Assembly: GCA_946894095.1 (NCBI GenBank)
Contig: OX335642.1
Span: 22,393,021 to 22,457,020 of the forward strand
Direction: 5' to 3'
DNA: 64,000 nucleotides
Source: Incurvaria masculella
Lineage: Eukaryota; Arthropoda; Insecta; Lepidoptera; Incurvariidae
Made by a program: the position numbers and the translations under genes. Each line of letters opens with the position of its first letter. Within the stretch, counting starts at the first letter, position 1. Shown piece after piece: positions 49,797 to 62,565 of this stretch. The notes beneath the pieces were generated by a model, which worked only from the letters and a program-made list of their open reading frames with translations, was not told the DNA's origin and did no database searches.

Positions 49797-51379
49797 TTAT
49801 TGTTCTTAGAGCTACTGAAACGGGTTGATTCTCCCTACTCACATGCTCTTCTAATATTCTTCTAATTAAATGAAAAAAAACCCCGTCATAAACTCGAATA
49901 ATGCAATAATTGAAAGTAAAATGTTCAATAGTGAGATTTGCACAAATTAATCTCTCAAAAACAGTTGCAACGTTACACCTAATTAAATTCATGCCCTCAA
50001 TGAATAGATCTATTCAAGAACGAAAATAAAAAGAAATGAACACAAGACGTTGTATTTCACTAAAATTGTTGATTGTAAAAATTGTTATTCCCTGTTTTAC
50101 AAAGAAATACCGAAAACCATTGATTGAAACCTGATTTGGTTTGTTATGCTTCACATTTTTCATAGTTCCGTTGTTCTTGCATGAATATATACAACATATT
50201 TCCAAATTAATATCATAGCGAGCCGAGCGCGTAGTGAGACATCACTCTGGGCTCGATGCATGGAAGTTGCTTCTTTAGGCAAACACTCGGCATGCAGTTT
50301 GAGCGTATGCATCACGTCAATTTATTTTCTACCGTTTTTGGTTTTATTGCTATCCCAAACAAATAATATCGTGTTCGTTTGTATATCCATCTTTTATATG
50401 GACTGACTTTCCTTGAATAGAGTTTATTGAAGATAGATTTGTTCATGAAAGAAACATGTGCTGAAATCAAAATTCCAACTAATCATATAGCGGCGGGCAA
50501 CGGATTCTTACTCTATACTTAGAGCAAGGTGTCAATTAAATTAGTAATTTCATTTTAAAAAATATTACAAAGACAAAGCGTACTTAACGATACGGTGAAT
50601 GGTGACATATTGAAAGGATCTAGGTGTAGTAAGTGTTAATTATAAACAATTGTTCAATTAAGTCATAATTCACGCAAGTACAATGAGTGAGTCAATCGGA
50701 TTAATAGCGGAATGCGTACAGGGGATAAATATCTTATTTATCCATAAAAATTTGCTACACAATTTAAAAATCGAATTTTAAAAAAATATTGGAAATATTA
50801 ACTTAAATAGAATTAATAATTTTACCTCTAGGGCACTCAAAGAATATTTTCAACAAATTTCAAATCCCTGGGGGCAGCGGGTCAATGCACAGAGCGTTGT
50901 TTATCAGTCAATAACGGTATTTTATTTATGATCTGGATAACACATGCAAACATAGTTGCAGACGTTTTGGAGGTTTTGTGTCGGTGCAAACTGACTTAAC
51001 CGACTCGGGTCCCACCAACGTCTGCAAATCGTGCAAAACATCTGCGACTGTATTTCTGTGTGTTATGCACGTTTTAGTTGGATTGGTAGTCTTAGAAAAT
51101 TGGTGAATCTGGAGGTTTGAAATTTTAAAATCTTGGTTATTGGGTTCAAAGAGTAGATTATTTCTATGAGGTTTGGACTTTCAATATTTTGCTTAGCACC
51201 CAAATTATTTTCTTTCAGTTTAAGAAAACGATAATTTAAGTGTCAATTTTCAAAACATAAAGAATTCGTACACATTATTTCACCAAATGTACTTTACGAT
51301 ATACTTTTCATACTGCTTACAATTCTCAATTTTTTCATCGTTGCCTTTCATAATCGGTGCAGGTAGGACGTGTTGGAAA
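49797..51379. other. Intergenic region upstream of OR gene D
   Basis: No gene is supported in this AT-rich stretch. Minus-strand frames at 49726-49992 and 50014-50205 have no recognised domain. Confidence 0.4.
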
Positions 51380-54300
51380 ATGTTTCCCAAGACCCTCAAA
51401 GTTATCAATATATACCTGATCATTATAGGAATCACATACTTGTGTGGTCGGAAGAATTGTTATTATGCCTCTAAGTATTACTGGCAAGCCTTCTGTTGCA
51501 TTATGATGGGGGCCATGGTCTTACCCCAAGTCGCTTACGCAATGACATATGCTGACGATTTCGTAGCGTTGCCTGAATGTGTTCTATTAACCGTTACATT
51601 TATTGTCGCATTCGCAAAGTTAGCTTGTCACATGAAGAATCGTAGTGAAATCAAAGATATCATTGATGCTTTTATCTTTCGCGAATTCGAGCTCAATATC
51701 CCATTTTTGGCTCACATCCGAGATAGTGACGCCGATGAGAAGACATTGAATAAGCTTAGAATATTCGTAAAAGAATCGAATAAGAAGCTGATGAACATAA
51801 TAAAGTACTGCTTGATGATATACGGTGGAGCTTCAGCTAGTCTGGTCACTATGCAGGCTATGAAACCTATTGTATTGGGAATGATTTATCCGGAAAGCCA
51901 TCATGGAGAATTTCGTAAGCGGTCTCATTATTGTTCTTGCAATCGGTTTTCACATGTTTTAGTCTTAACGTGTTTCGAATGTGCCTAACCCGTATTAAGT
52001 TTCTTGTGATTATCAAAAAATGGTTTTCGAGTCAATCAATACTAAAAATTATTTGATATATCGAGATATCATTTAAATTTAAGATGTTTTATTGTCATAA
52101 GTTTTGTTGTTTACGGGCTGGACACGTTTGGAAACACTTTAAAAGATAACTGACTTTGTCTCACTGTATATCTTGGTGAGCTATGGAAGAATGGGGACGG
52201 AGAAATAGCGTATAGAATACCCTCACAAGAAAATATATAAATGTAATGTCCTTAGAACAAATTTTCGGGGAACAAACGATGGTTGGTTTCGTGTGCTTAG
52301 CCAAGCGTCAGATGCCCTTTCGGCTCTGACTATTGGTTGCAGTACACAATGTATTTAATGCATTTCAACTTATTTTCAAGTAATTATAAGACATATTGCC
52401 TAGTTGTAAAGGAAAGGCAGTATACGATATTAAATTTTAGTATAATTATTAGAATGTACTATGAGAGAAGATATTAAACGGTCTCTGTCCAGACATCGGT
52501 GGTTTCATTCATCCATAGATACCCTGTTATTAACCTTATACAATTATAATACATAGACTAATATACATTGCCATGAGTAAAATTAAGTTTATATATATTT
52601 GATGTTTTTCTAATTTACGAGTACGTATATGAATGAATGCTTAGATTGATTATTCTGGCAGATCCAAAGTTAATTTAAATCTGTGACGGAGAATGTTGAA
52701 GTTATTATAAAAGTTATACGCATATGGAGCGGTACTACCTAGAAAGCCCTTAAATTCAAGAAATATAAATTAATTTGCATGTGTAATTAGTCATTGGAGT
52801 GACTAGGATGAAAGGAAAATAATATAGAAAGACTATTCTAAAGTCATCCAATAATCGAAACATCATCTGAAGGCGCTTTATCTTAAAATCTAATAACGAC
52901 ACTATTCAATGAAATACAAATTTACAAGTTACTTTTTTAAATTAAAATTTCACTAGAGACGGTCTCCAGTGTTAAGCGATTTCACGTTTCCGATTATTAT
53001 GTATCCATTTTCATGTCAACCTAGTACGTGGAAGATTTTCTCATACCGAATGAGCTACGCAAAGCAGCCCTCGAAGTGTGTTTTCAGATGTACCCCAAAA
53101 AATAAGGGAAGTGATTCGAGTTTTTTAACTCTCCCAATCCAACGTAAATTGTTTTACAATTCGCACCGAAGGCTGATTCTGAGTTAGTTTAAGATGAATG
53201 AACTTCCTTCATATCTGGTTTCTATGGGGCTAGTTCTGAATTCCGATATATAACTCTAATAGTTTTGAAAATTTTAATTTGGATTCCATTCCACCCCACA
53301 TGACATATATTGAGTTCAAAGCTACAAGTAGGTAACCGGTAGATTCGGCTGATTCATAGATTACGACGTAATATTATTTCTTTTTAACTTCTAAATGAAT
53401 CTCTGGGTAAGTAGTGCTTACTCTTAAATTAGTGCTCAACGTAATGATTAACTTTTGTAAAACGCAATTTTTTACTGAAAAATCCATAAAAATTGTAGGT
53501 ATTTATTTTTAATTAAAGAAAATGAATAGAGGTTTATTACCACGGATTCGGCTTCAGTCGGGGCCAGGGTTCAAGCTAATTTAAGGTCACCTACAAAAAA
53601 ATAAGTATAAAGATCTCACCTTTTTCACCAAGGAGTTTACTTAATATTTAGGTATCGAGAAGCGATACCTATAAATGGCTTAAACAGGTTTCAGGCAATT
53701 AATACACACAAATATGATTCGAGAAATATATTACAATACTTTGACGAGTAACAAGAAGATACAGTACCGATGTTAGAAAGAGAGTGATAACCTCAAGACG
53801 ATGCATGGTCCTGAAGACGTAGAAGAGTCCAGATGAAACGAAGATGAAACGAAACGCTTGTCACGGTTGAACGCACTGAATGTCTTATTCGAGTCCTGTG
53901 CACTATTTAATGGGCCCGCACTGCCATCAGTCCTTGAAATGGTAATATGGGAAACACAAAGAAGATGACGCCGGCAGCCTGCCTGACGTGAACTGCTACC
54001 AAACTGCTGCCGCGCTCATGGGTACGCGCGTTGCGTGACGCCTTTACATGATGAAGGACGGCGTGGAGTCAGCTGGCCGCGCGCCGCAACGGCGACGCGC
54101 AACACACGCCGTGTTGAAGACAGAAGAAATGGGCGCAAGGGTCGAAGCTGCTCAAGTGGTCGCGGCCATCGTGCTGCTTCTATATGGCATTTACTGGGCG
54201 CGATGCGCCGAAGCGCGATCGCGGCCGCCTTCGCGCATCGCACGCGTGCGTCTCGCTCCGAGCCCTTTAGCTGACTCAGGTCCGAGCACGTTCGTCGGTT

Positions 54301-57300
54301 GGAAATTGTTGCGACGCCAAAGGGCGGCATCCTTTTGTCGGTGCGTGTACGCCGAACAACCGTTGAAGCGGTTAGCTTTGATCCACAAAACGTTCGAATA
54401 TGGCACAGTAAGAGGCTTTAACAGAATTGAAACGTATTGGACACAATATATAAAAATAACAGAAATGAAACAGTTACAAAATCCAGTCATTTTAATGTTT
54501 TTGTCTCTTTGTGCCTAAATATTCAATCATGTTGCGGTGATCTTGATTAAGTTATTTGGCGTCTGATGCTAAGGGATTTTTACCCACAACAAAATAAATC
54601 GATGTCTAGTTTTGGGGCCGCGAGTAAAAATTATGAAATTTTGAGTTTCGAGTATACAATTTTGAGCGTGTAAAGAGGGTTCTTAAACGTTAAAATTTTG
54701 AGTACATATGCCTCATATTAAATATGCACTGCATGAGCGAAAGACACTGGTTGCAGAAGAAATGTACACAGTTATGGGTCACACAAAGTAGGTGGCGCAT
54801 AGACGCACAACCTGCTATAATTTGGCTTATTAGTTTGAGTTGAGCATTTCATAATGATTTTAAATATTCGAAATATACTTTATTTAATATGCTTGAAATA
54901 TTTTCAGCGTATTTAATGCTGTACCCGTGGAATCAATCGACGTCCCCAAATTATGAAATCACCTTCTTCCTTGACTTTTGCTTTGGAGCTGCGTGCGCTA
55001 TATGTAAGTCTTTGTTTTAGAGACCTTATGTTTACAAAAGTCCTCGATTATTTTAGAATTAATCTCTCGATCGAATCGCTCAACTCTCATCCCTGTCAAT
55101 CAGTAAACGTTAAACTTTATTCTTAACGCTTACCTAATATCATGCTGTTTTACGTGAAAACTATCTTTGATTGAACTGATCGAGAAGCAATATATGAGCG
55201 ACAATGTTCGATCGAAGAAGATACATTCGATATTTACCAGATAAAATTTCTCCCAAAAGCATTGATCGTGAAAGTCTTTACTTTACCATGCAGGTTTATT
55301 AGGTAGACATATTTTTGAAATATATTCCTGGCTTATTTTAGGAATAATATATTTTTTTTTAAATGGCATAAATTTAATTATTAACATGAGATTTTGAAAA
55401 TAATAAAAAATAATATTGACAATCGCTGTTTTGAATCCTGTTTTAGACGAATGACTAAAACAATATTTTCTTTTTCGAATATTGATGTTTTTTTTTATTT
55501 AGTATCTCTAGAAAGTATATACATTGAACTAGGACTTGTAACGCATTTTTTTTGTTACGTTTCTTCATTATGCAAGTTATGTAATACATAATGTATCAAA
55601 TAACATAAAACAAATATTAACTATGAATTAATTTTACAATAAAAAATTCACACTTTGACAGATCGCAACCGTATCTAAGTAACATGTTCGTTAAAATGAA
55701 ACGCATTTACAAAATAATGATCCTAAATACTTAAGATGTATATTATTATTTAAATACGTTAGCAAATATTAACAGACGCTGCTAAAGTTTACCGATAAAA
55801 GGATCGAGGATCCAAGAATGTATCCCTCTATTCCTTGCACGTTTTCAGATTTGTATTTTATTTGACATAATTATTTTCAGCTTACGTCGGCTTGGATTGT
55901 CTGTTCGTTCTCCTATTTGGTCACATCATCCGCCAGTTGATGATCGTCGGTTTCATCATGTCCCACTTGGATGAGCTGGTGGCCGAACTGAGACAGAAGG
56001 ACAGTGCCGAGTGGGAGAGGGACAGCACTGCACTACTTGCTAACTGCGCGCAGCATGTTATTGCACTAAAATGGTTCGTTTGAATATGTTTAAGGCGCTA
56101 GGACTAGCCAACTACTCGCGCCATACAAATGCACTTTTTAACAAATGTAATAATATTTAGTGAAACGCTTCAGCAAATCCAAATAGAACTCCAGACTGAT
56201 AATGGATTGTTAATATTTTTTTATTCCATCATTTATTTTAATAATAATAAAAATAAAAAAAGTTGATTTTTCTCATTAGAAATCTGAAAGTCATTCGATT
56301 TCTAGATATAAGCAAAAACAGCATATATGCATAAACAAAAAATTCCATTTGCTTTTAGATTTCTACATTTAGTCAAAAAAGTTCGGAAATGGACACCGTT
56401 TCCACAATGTATTTTGTATAGAAAAAGGAAACATACATTAACGAAAATCATTCCATTCCTAGACAAGGAATCATATATTGTAAGGATGACACTTATAATC
56501 GTCAGACTTAGTTAGTTTACTTGGGGTGCCTCGTCTAACTTTGCGATTTGGCTAGTACCAGGCCCTTAATGGTAATATTTTGTGGAATCGTATTCGATAG
56601 CATATTTTATCTTTTTTCTGTTCGGATTCAGTACTGTTAACGGATTTTTAAAGATTTAAGGTGGCCCAACCCGGCGGGCCTAACTCATTCGCGGGCACGG
56701 TACAAAACCGTGCTGTTGCGCTCTGGGACCTTCTCTGTTTTAAAGAATAAGACAGGCTCCGTGATGAGGAAGATGCAACATGTCCACAAAAAAGACAATG
56801 TGCATATTGTATCATTTGGTAAGATTTACGAAAATTTTATTTTAAAAACGACTTATAGCTAAAAGTAAACCACGACCGCTGAAGTAACAAATCGAACAAA
56901 AACCAAATAGATTATAAATTTTGATTAAATAAGCTATGTCTGATGACTAATCTTTTTAAGATGTTCTTACTATATCATTGCGTAATCCACCTCCAAAGTT
57001 ATTGTATAAAACGCGCGAAAAATGCGAACTTTCGGACCTTATAACTTAGAAACCAAACACAATTTTACAATGACAACGGTCATCAGACATCTAGTTCGAT
57101 CAAATAAAGCTATTTTGACCAAAATTTTGGATCTCTGAGAAGAAATATGGGCGTGATCTTCTTTCCCCTTTTGTATGGGGAGATGAGCGGGATGGGCCAC
57201 CTTAAGTAGAGTAACCCTAATAGCAACAATCAGAACTTTTACAAAACATTGACAGCTCAAACTTTAAAGAACTTAATTCAAATTAAAATTTAATAAGTTG

Positions 57301-60300
57301 CTTAAAACATTTTTTAAATATACCTCTTCATACATTTGAAATATTTGTAAATTACTTCGTTCTCGTTATGATACCTGATTATCCCAATTTCTCTCCTGTC
57401 AAAATATGTTTTGCGACTTACAAACTCGAATTTTTTAGTTTGATATTTTGAAAGCAATATATGACTCCAGACTACACTTAAGTAATAACAATGTATGGTT
57501 GTATCTCGAATATACTTATGGTACCTTAGTTTAATCAACAGGCAGCATTATTTCATGCCTCATAATATTAATAAGAAGGTCGATTAAATCTGTTTTGAAA
57601 AGTAAATTTTCTTAGCCGTATTATTTAACCGACTTCAAAAAAGGAGGAGGTTCTCAATTCGGCTGTATTTTTTTTATTTTTTATATTTATGTTTGTTACC
57701 TCAGAACTTTTGACTGGGTAGACCGATTTTGATAATTATTTTTTTATTTGAAAGCTGGTGCTTCCCGTGTAGTCCCATTGATTGATTTGTATCTAGTTCT
57801 GATATGGAATCGATTACAAAACCATATAAGTCTTAAATTTGCATTAAGTATGTGCGCGACAAATGGACTCTTATGAGTAGCACGTTTAGTAGGTCTACCC
57901 ATATTTAGAAAAAATAGTTAGTGTACTTAATAAAATATAAAATAAACAAAAATTAAAACAAAAAAAACCGACTTAAAAGAAAAAGTGTCCCTAAACTACT
58001 TTTTAGTGCATATTAATTAGTTTAGGAATACTTTTTATTTGAAGTCGGTTTTTTTATTTTTATTTTGTGGCTGTAATATTTCAAATTTTTACTCTAATCT
58101 TGCGAAATCGATATCTTAAGGTTTTTACCAATATCAAAATGTTTTTCTCAAAGAGACTCTGTAAAATGTTCTCCAGAACCTCGTCGAGTTTAAGGCAAGC
58201 AAGACACAGGCGTGCGTATTCAGTGCGAAGCGTGCTCGGTTCAGTATAGCTCCGACCTTCCAGGGAACAACTCTGCGTATTGACGACCAAATAGGGATCC
58301 ATGGGGTCGATCTGACGAATGACCTTAATTTCGGACGTCATATCGAGGATAAAGCCAAGCTCGCCTAAAAAGCTGGTGCTGGTGCTCTACAGGATGCATC
58401 AGTATTTCACTCCTTACCAAAAACTGCTCCTTTAAAATGCACAGACAAGGTCTTGCGTGAAGTATTGTTCGTATTTGTGGTACGGCTCATCGAAACACCT
58501 GCTTGGCTCCTTTTACCTTCATTCAACGCGGAACAGGGAGAAAATGCACATATTTACAGTCGACATTCCAAAAACAAGAACCAACCGATTTTCTAGATCC
58601 TATATCTATAGGGTCGTAAAACTATGGAATGAACTTCTTTCCGATGTAGTTCCCCCAAAGTACAACCAGGGGTCCTTCAAACATGATGTGAAGAAGCACC
58701 TGGCCGGCCGGCATGGTTTTCGCAGCCCTCCTGCAAGTTCGAAATCCCATGGGCGTCGTCGGGCACCTTAAGGCGGCCCTTCCCGGCGGGACTAACACAT
58801 TCGCAGGCACGGTACAAAATCATGCTATTCCGCTCTGGTACCTTCTTTGTTTCAAAGAAAAAGATAGGCTCCGTGATGAGGAGGATTCAATATGCCCACA
58901 AAGCAGATAATGCGCATAGTTTTTATTTGGTAAGATTTACGAAAATTTTAATTACAAAACGACTTCTAGGTGAGGGTAAATCACGACCGCTGTATTAAAA
59001 AATCAAACAAAAACTATATTTATTATAAATCTTCATGAAACTAGCTAGGTCTGATTACTTATCTTTTTCAGATGTTTTTATTTTATTGTTGAGTAATCCA
59101 CCTCCAAAGTCATTGATAAAACGCGCGAAAAATTTTACATTTCGGACCTTATAACTTAGAAACAAAACAATATTTTACAATGCCAATGGTTATCGGACAT
59201 CTAGTTGATTTAAATAAAGCTGCTTTGAGTATAATTTTGCATCTCTGACAATAAATACGCGCATGATCTTCTTTCCACGTTTGTATGGGGAGTTGAGCGG
59301 GAAGGCCCACCTTAAGATGTCCTGGCGTATGCCATATGCCGCGCTTAACATAAAAAAAAAGAAATTTATTATTCGATAGTCTTGTCTTATTTTCCAGGAT
59401 TAAAAATGTCAAAACTGTCAAGCAATTGTTTGTATTAGTTTTATTTTTGTAGTCAACGCCTAAATAATAAAAAACATCAACAAAGTTTGTTTACAGTATT
59501 TTATTCACTGAGTTAATGAAATTCACTCATTGTAGTTTGACTGAATGAAATTTCAATAAATTAAATGAAATTTCAAGAGCAGATACTGATCAAACAATTT
59601 ATTTTCAGGTACTGTGAGCGACTCAACAGAATTTACCAGCCATTTCTGGTGGTTCAAGCCGTAGCTTCATCTGGCATTATATGTCTTTGTATGTGGATGA
59701 TAGCTAAAACTGAGGTAATTCAATCTAATGTTTGATTAATTATATACATACTAGCTGAGGTACCCGGCGTTACTCGGGTCAATTTCATTTTGGACGTTCC
59801 CCCGAGGGGAGCTTCTAAACTTCCAACCTGCACAGGATCACGGGGCTAATCTAAATATTGCCTGAAAATTTAATCAAAATCAGTCATTATTTCATTTTGA
59901 AAACTCGCCCGAGCGGAGCTTCTTAACTGATCCAAACTGCAAATGATTACAAGCCCTCTCATTGAAGATCTTCCTTTGTACAAGTCGTAAGATGTTACTG
60001 AGGTATACTGTGGGTCCCTTTCCTTCTTTACGAGCTGAGCTCCTAGTCCCGGTTGTCACCTAATTTGGCGTTTACGTAACTTCGAAGTTCCGTAAAAACG
60101 TCAAAGAAAACAACAAGTTTTTACTAGATATTCTGTGATTTTACTTTTTCAAGCTGACAAAGTCAAACTGCGCGCGCTCTTGAAATTGCTTACATTTGAA
60201 AACGCCAGTCCTCCAATTTAGGTGACAGCTGGTACTATGGCATTAAATAAACAATGGTCGTCATAAGCTCTTGCTCGAGTTTGCGCGCTCAAAATCATTC

Positions 60301-61900
60301 TGAATCTGCTGTTCTTTGTTTCTTCATCAGATTTACCCAAGTTTATTAGACTATTTCGGACATTTTCGATATAATTCGAGGCTTTCCCTATCGCAAAATC
60401 AAACGCGATGTAAATAGTTTATTCAATTTCAGGATGGAAACAAGGTATCCCTGCAAAATTTTATGTATCTTTTCTTCGAGTTCGAAGCGTTGGTTCAGAT
60501 CGGAATGTATTGCGCCGTTGGACAAATACTTCAGGATGAGGTATCGTATTGAGCATAATATTTTCCACGAATACATTTATTGAAACGAAGTAAATATAAG
60601 ATCTGTTTGGATTACATGATACGGCTCATAGTAAGGTAATCCAGTAGGTAAGGATTTCGTTCTGATGGATCGGTGTCATCCGGCACCTTCATAGGTTTGT
60701 TATATCGTCCGCAAACAAGATCAGTAAATAGTAAAACAGAAATATTAAGTTATAAGCTTCATTATACACATATGAGAGAGACTTAGAAAAGAGAATAAAC
60801 CAAACAAGTGAGGGGATCAAGATTAAGGGGTATTCCGGACTAATTGATAGAAGAGCTCCATCATTACTAGCATATCGATTAGGTTAATATTATGGTATTT
60901 AAAATTATTGTATGCATATCATGTATGTATATCACACGCTACCATGCTCAGAATACTATTGAATCATTTTTCATTACGAAACGTGTCCAGTTTTTGTCCA
61001 GTGTCTAGGCAAAACTTTATTTTTGTTAAAATAAAGAATAATTATTATGATTATTATAATTACGCCTCTTAATTGAAGGATAATTTTTATTTTTCTAAAA
61101 AACTAATCCAAGCATGTGTGACAGCCGCTTTACCCTATTTCTAGTTAAATTATTTAGAATCATATTATATATTTATGTTTATTTAGAATTTCACTTTCGT
61201 TACACATTATTATGAAAATGTTTTCGGATAGAGAGTGTTATAAATCGCTTTCTAGTTTAAGTCGACGTATCGTCCACCGCATTGTGGACTTCTTCAGGAC
61301 TCGCGGCGCGACCTGGAGGACTTCCGACACGTCGTCCAGTCAGAAGTCTACTGCAGGTCGCCGGCTGCGAAGTAGCTGTGGGTAGCTCGAGCCGCCGATG
61401 AGGGTAGTTCCACAGCACGTTGCTCAGCGATGAATTTATCCTTGCATAAGATGCATATGGTGCCCCTACTCGATGGTATCGGCAACTGAAGCCTCGTGGT
61501 GCTATGTTGCGTCAATAATGAAGACCACGACAGTGAAAGTTTCATGCTGTCATCTCTGTTAAAGTTGTGATGCCTTTAAATCTCAATGGATTCTCGGACC
61601 AAGCGTGGGATGTAGTGCCGTTCGCTACGATTTATAAAACTGCCTATCCAAAAACATTTAAATAATAATATTATAGAATTATTTAAGACACAATCATTTA
61701 TGCCTTTACTTTTCATTCTACCTTCCACACACTTGTATGCATTTCAGTCGGAAAAACTGCAAGATAAAGCGGTGGGATCCTGGTGGGATCACGACCGAAG
61801 ATACCAGACCTGCGTCAGGATCCTACTCTTGGCGCTTCAGCGTCCCATCGCCATGAACATTTGGGGTACCATTGATCTCTCACATTACACCTATGGAGCT
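51380..61900 (+). CDS. Odorant receptor, gene D of the cluster (6 of 7 exons in window)
   Basis: Exons: 51380-51914, 54908-55003, 55881-56073, 59609-59714, 60433-60540, 61748-61900, encoding 397 residues to the last visible donor (GAGCT|GTAAGT). It is an insect 7tm_6 odorant receptor subunit. Marks: MFPKTLKVINIYLIIIGITY, KYYWQAFC, PWNQSTSPNYEITFF, GHIIRQLMIVGFIMSHLDEL, WYCERLNRIYQPFLVVQAVA across exons 3-4, SWWDHDRRYQTCVRI. The final 57 nt exon (I-x-KTAVSYFTLL type in A-C) was not found up to 64000, so intron 6 exceeds 2.1 kb or the exon is lost. The donor of intron 3 is GTTCGT, weak like that of gene C. Introns 1 and 3 are long (2993 and 3535 bp). Intron 3 has accumulated two TTAA MITEs, a LINE relic and a foldback. 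Confidence 0.93.
53804..53910 (-). promoter_or_regulatory. Candidate antisense core promoter and start codon in OR gene D intron 1
   Basis: On the minus strand TTAAATA (53910-53904) stands 33 bp upstream of an arthropod-type initiator TCAGT (A at 53877). About 70 nt further is ATG at 53806, opening 35 codons that begin MHRLEVITLFLTSVLYLLVT, hydrophobic like a signal peptide. No downstream exon was established. It may be an unannotated minus-strand gene start or coincidence. Confidence 0.3.
53980..54520. other. GC-rich, CpG-rich island inside OR gene D intron 1
   Basis: About 53980-54300 is strongly GC- and CpG-rich (GCGATCGCGGCCGCCTTCGC) in AT-rich surroundings. The plus strand has a 156-codon frame (54048-54518) with a hydrophobic stretch AAQVVAAIVLLLYGIYWARC, and the minus strand is also open for about 100 codons. 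Overlapping frames are expected by chance in GC-rich DNA. It lies just upstream of the antisense promoter candidate at 53804-53910. Confidence 0.35.
56656..57205 (+). mobile_element. TTAA-flanked MITE, family 1, copy 3, in OR gene D intron 3
   Basis: Exactly 550 bp between TTAA motifs with ends GGTGGCCCAACCCGGCGGG and GAGCGGGATGGGCCACC. It is the closest match to the copy at 23436, both sharing GGGACCTTCTCTGTTT and GACAGGCTCCGTGATGAGG. Confidence 0.9.
57625..58055 (+). repeat. ACCGACTT-type repeat with terminal foldback
   Basis: TTAACCGACTTCAAAAAAGG then GAGGAGGTTCTCAATTCGGC opens it. 57958-58049 is a hairpin: AAAAAACCGACTTAAAAG pairs with TTTTTATTTGAAGTCGGTTTTTT-like, with inner CCTAAACTA/TAGTTTAGG. 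Confidence 0.7.
58080..58767 (+). mobile_element. Non-LTR retrotransposon RT C-terminal relic, in OR gene D intron 3
   Basis: The plus strand reads GVDLTNDLNFGRHIEDKAKL in one frame, then MKYCSYLWYGSSKHLLGS and NRFSRSYIYRVVKLWNELLS, DVVPPKYNQGSFKHDVKKHL, GRHGF in another. It is the same family as 15654-16310 and 26285-26760, less eroded at the C terminus. The TTAA MITE copy 4 sits directly at its 3' end. Confidence 0.8.
58768..59315 (+). mobile_element. TTAA-flanked MITE, family 1, copy 4, in OR gene D intron 3
   Basis: A 548 bp element between TTAA motifs; ends GGCGGCCCTTCCCGGCGGG and GAGCGGGAAGGCCCACC. It is the most diverged copy: both ends carry the same GGGAAGG-type change, so the inverted-repeat pairing is kept. 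It is inserted at the tail of the LINE relic. Confidence 0.85.
59750..59950 (+). repeat. ACTAGCTGAGGTACCCGG repeat, in OR gene D intron 4
   Basis: ACTAGCTGAGGTACCCGGCG, GTTACTCGGGTCAATTTC and two CCCGAG-GGAGCTTCT blocks. A related start, ACTAGCGGAGGTACCCGGC, lies at 27137. These are common 3' tails of lepidopteran interspersed elements. Confidence 0.6.
61345..61650 (-). mobile_element. Penelope-like retroelement C-terminal relic, in OR gene D intron 5
   Basis: The minus strand reads SERHYIPRLVRESIEI, stop, RHHNFNRDDSMKLSLSWSSL, the ending seen in GIY-YIG-type Penelope polyproteins ('RE-IEI-KH-NFNRDDG-LS-W'). One in-frame stop. The GIY-YIG core itself was not found. Confidence 0.55.
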
Positions 61901-62565
61901 GTAAGTATCAGATATTATCCGTTATTTCGTGAAAAATCTGAGAAAGCTTTAAAACTGGGTGCATAAAATAAATAGATCACTTTTCGTAGTAAGAACGTTT
62001 TGTGGTTTAAGGAACTGATGGTAGGAACGGTTTTGGATATTGAGACGACCTTATCACTATCTTACTTATTTATCTTACAAATCAACCTGTCTGCTAGCTA
62101 ACTTATATCAAGTCTCGCATAGCCCATACTTAGAAAGGTCCAGTGCTGCTACTTAATTAACTAATATCTGAAATTGGCCAAAGTTATTAACATGTGATCG
62201 TCTAGTAAGTTATGGGCCATGGAGATTTGAAGTAATGGTCACTCCTTGGCCGCCATTCCGTCTGTTAGACTTCTTCGTATGATTGAATGGACATAAATTG
62301 AATGAAATTTGGAGTACAAGAATATATCTATTGAGAATGGACGTTTCTACCTGCCGCCACGTAGAGGCGAGAGACTATGGGTAGGCGCCTAATGTCATGT
62401 CTGTCATCGGCCGAGTCATGTCAGCTATCTTAGGTCTAAGACATTTTACTTCCTGACACTAGCTACAAGCTTACACAGTTATACAAAGCAAGACCTTATG
62501 CTAACTTAGGTACTAGAATTATTCTATGTTTTGCCCGCGCTTACAACGTAAAGAGAATTTTCCCC

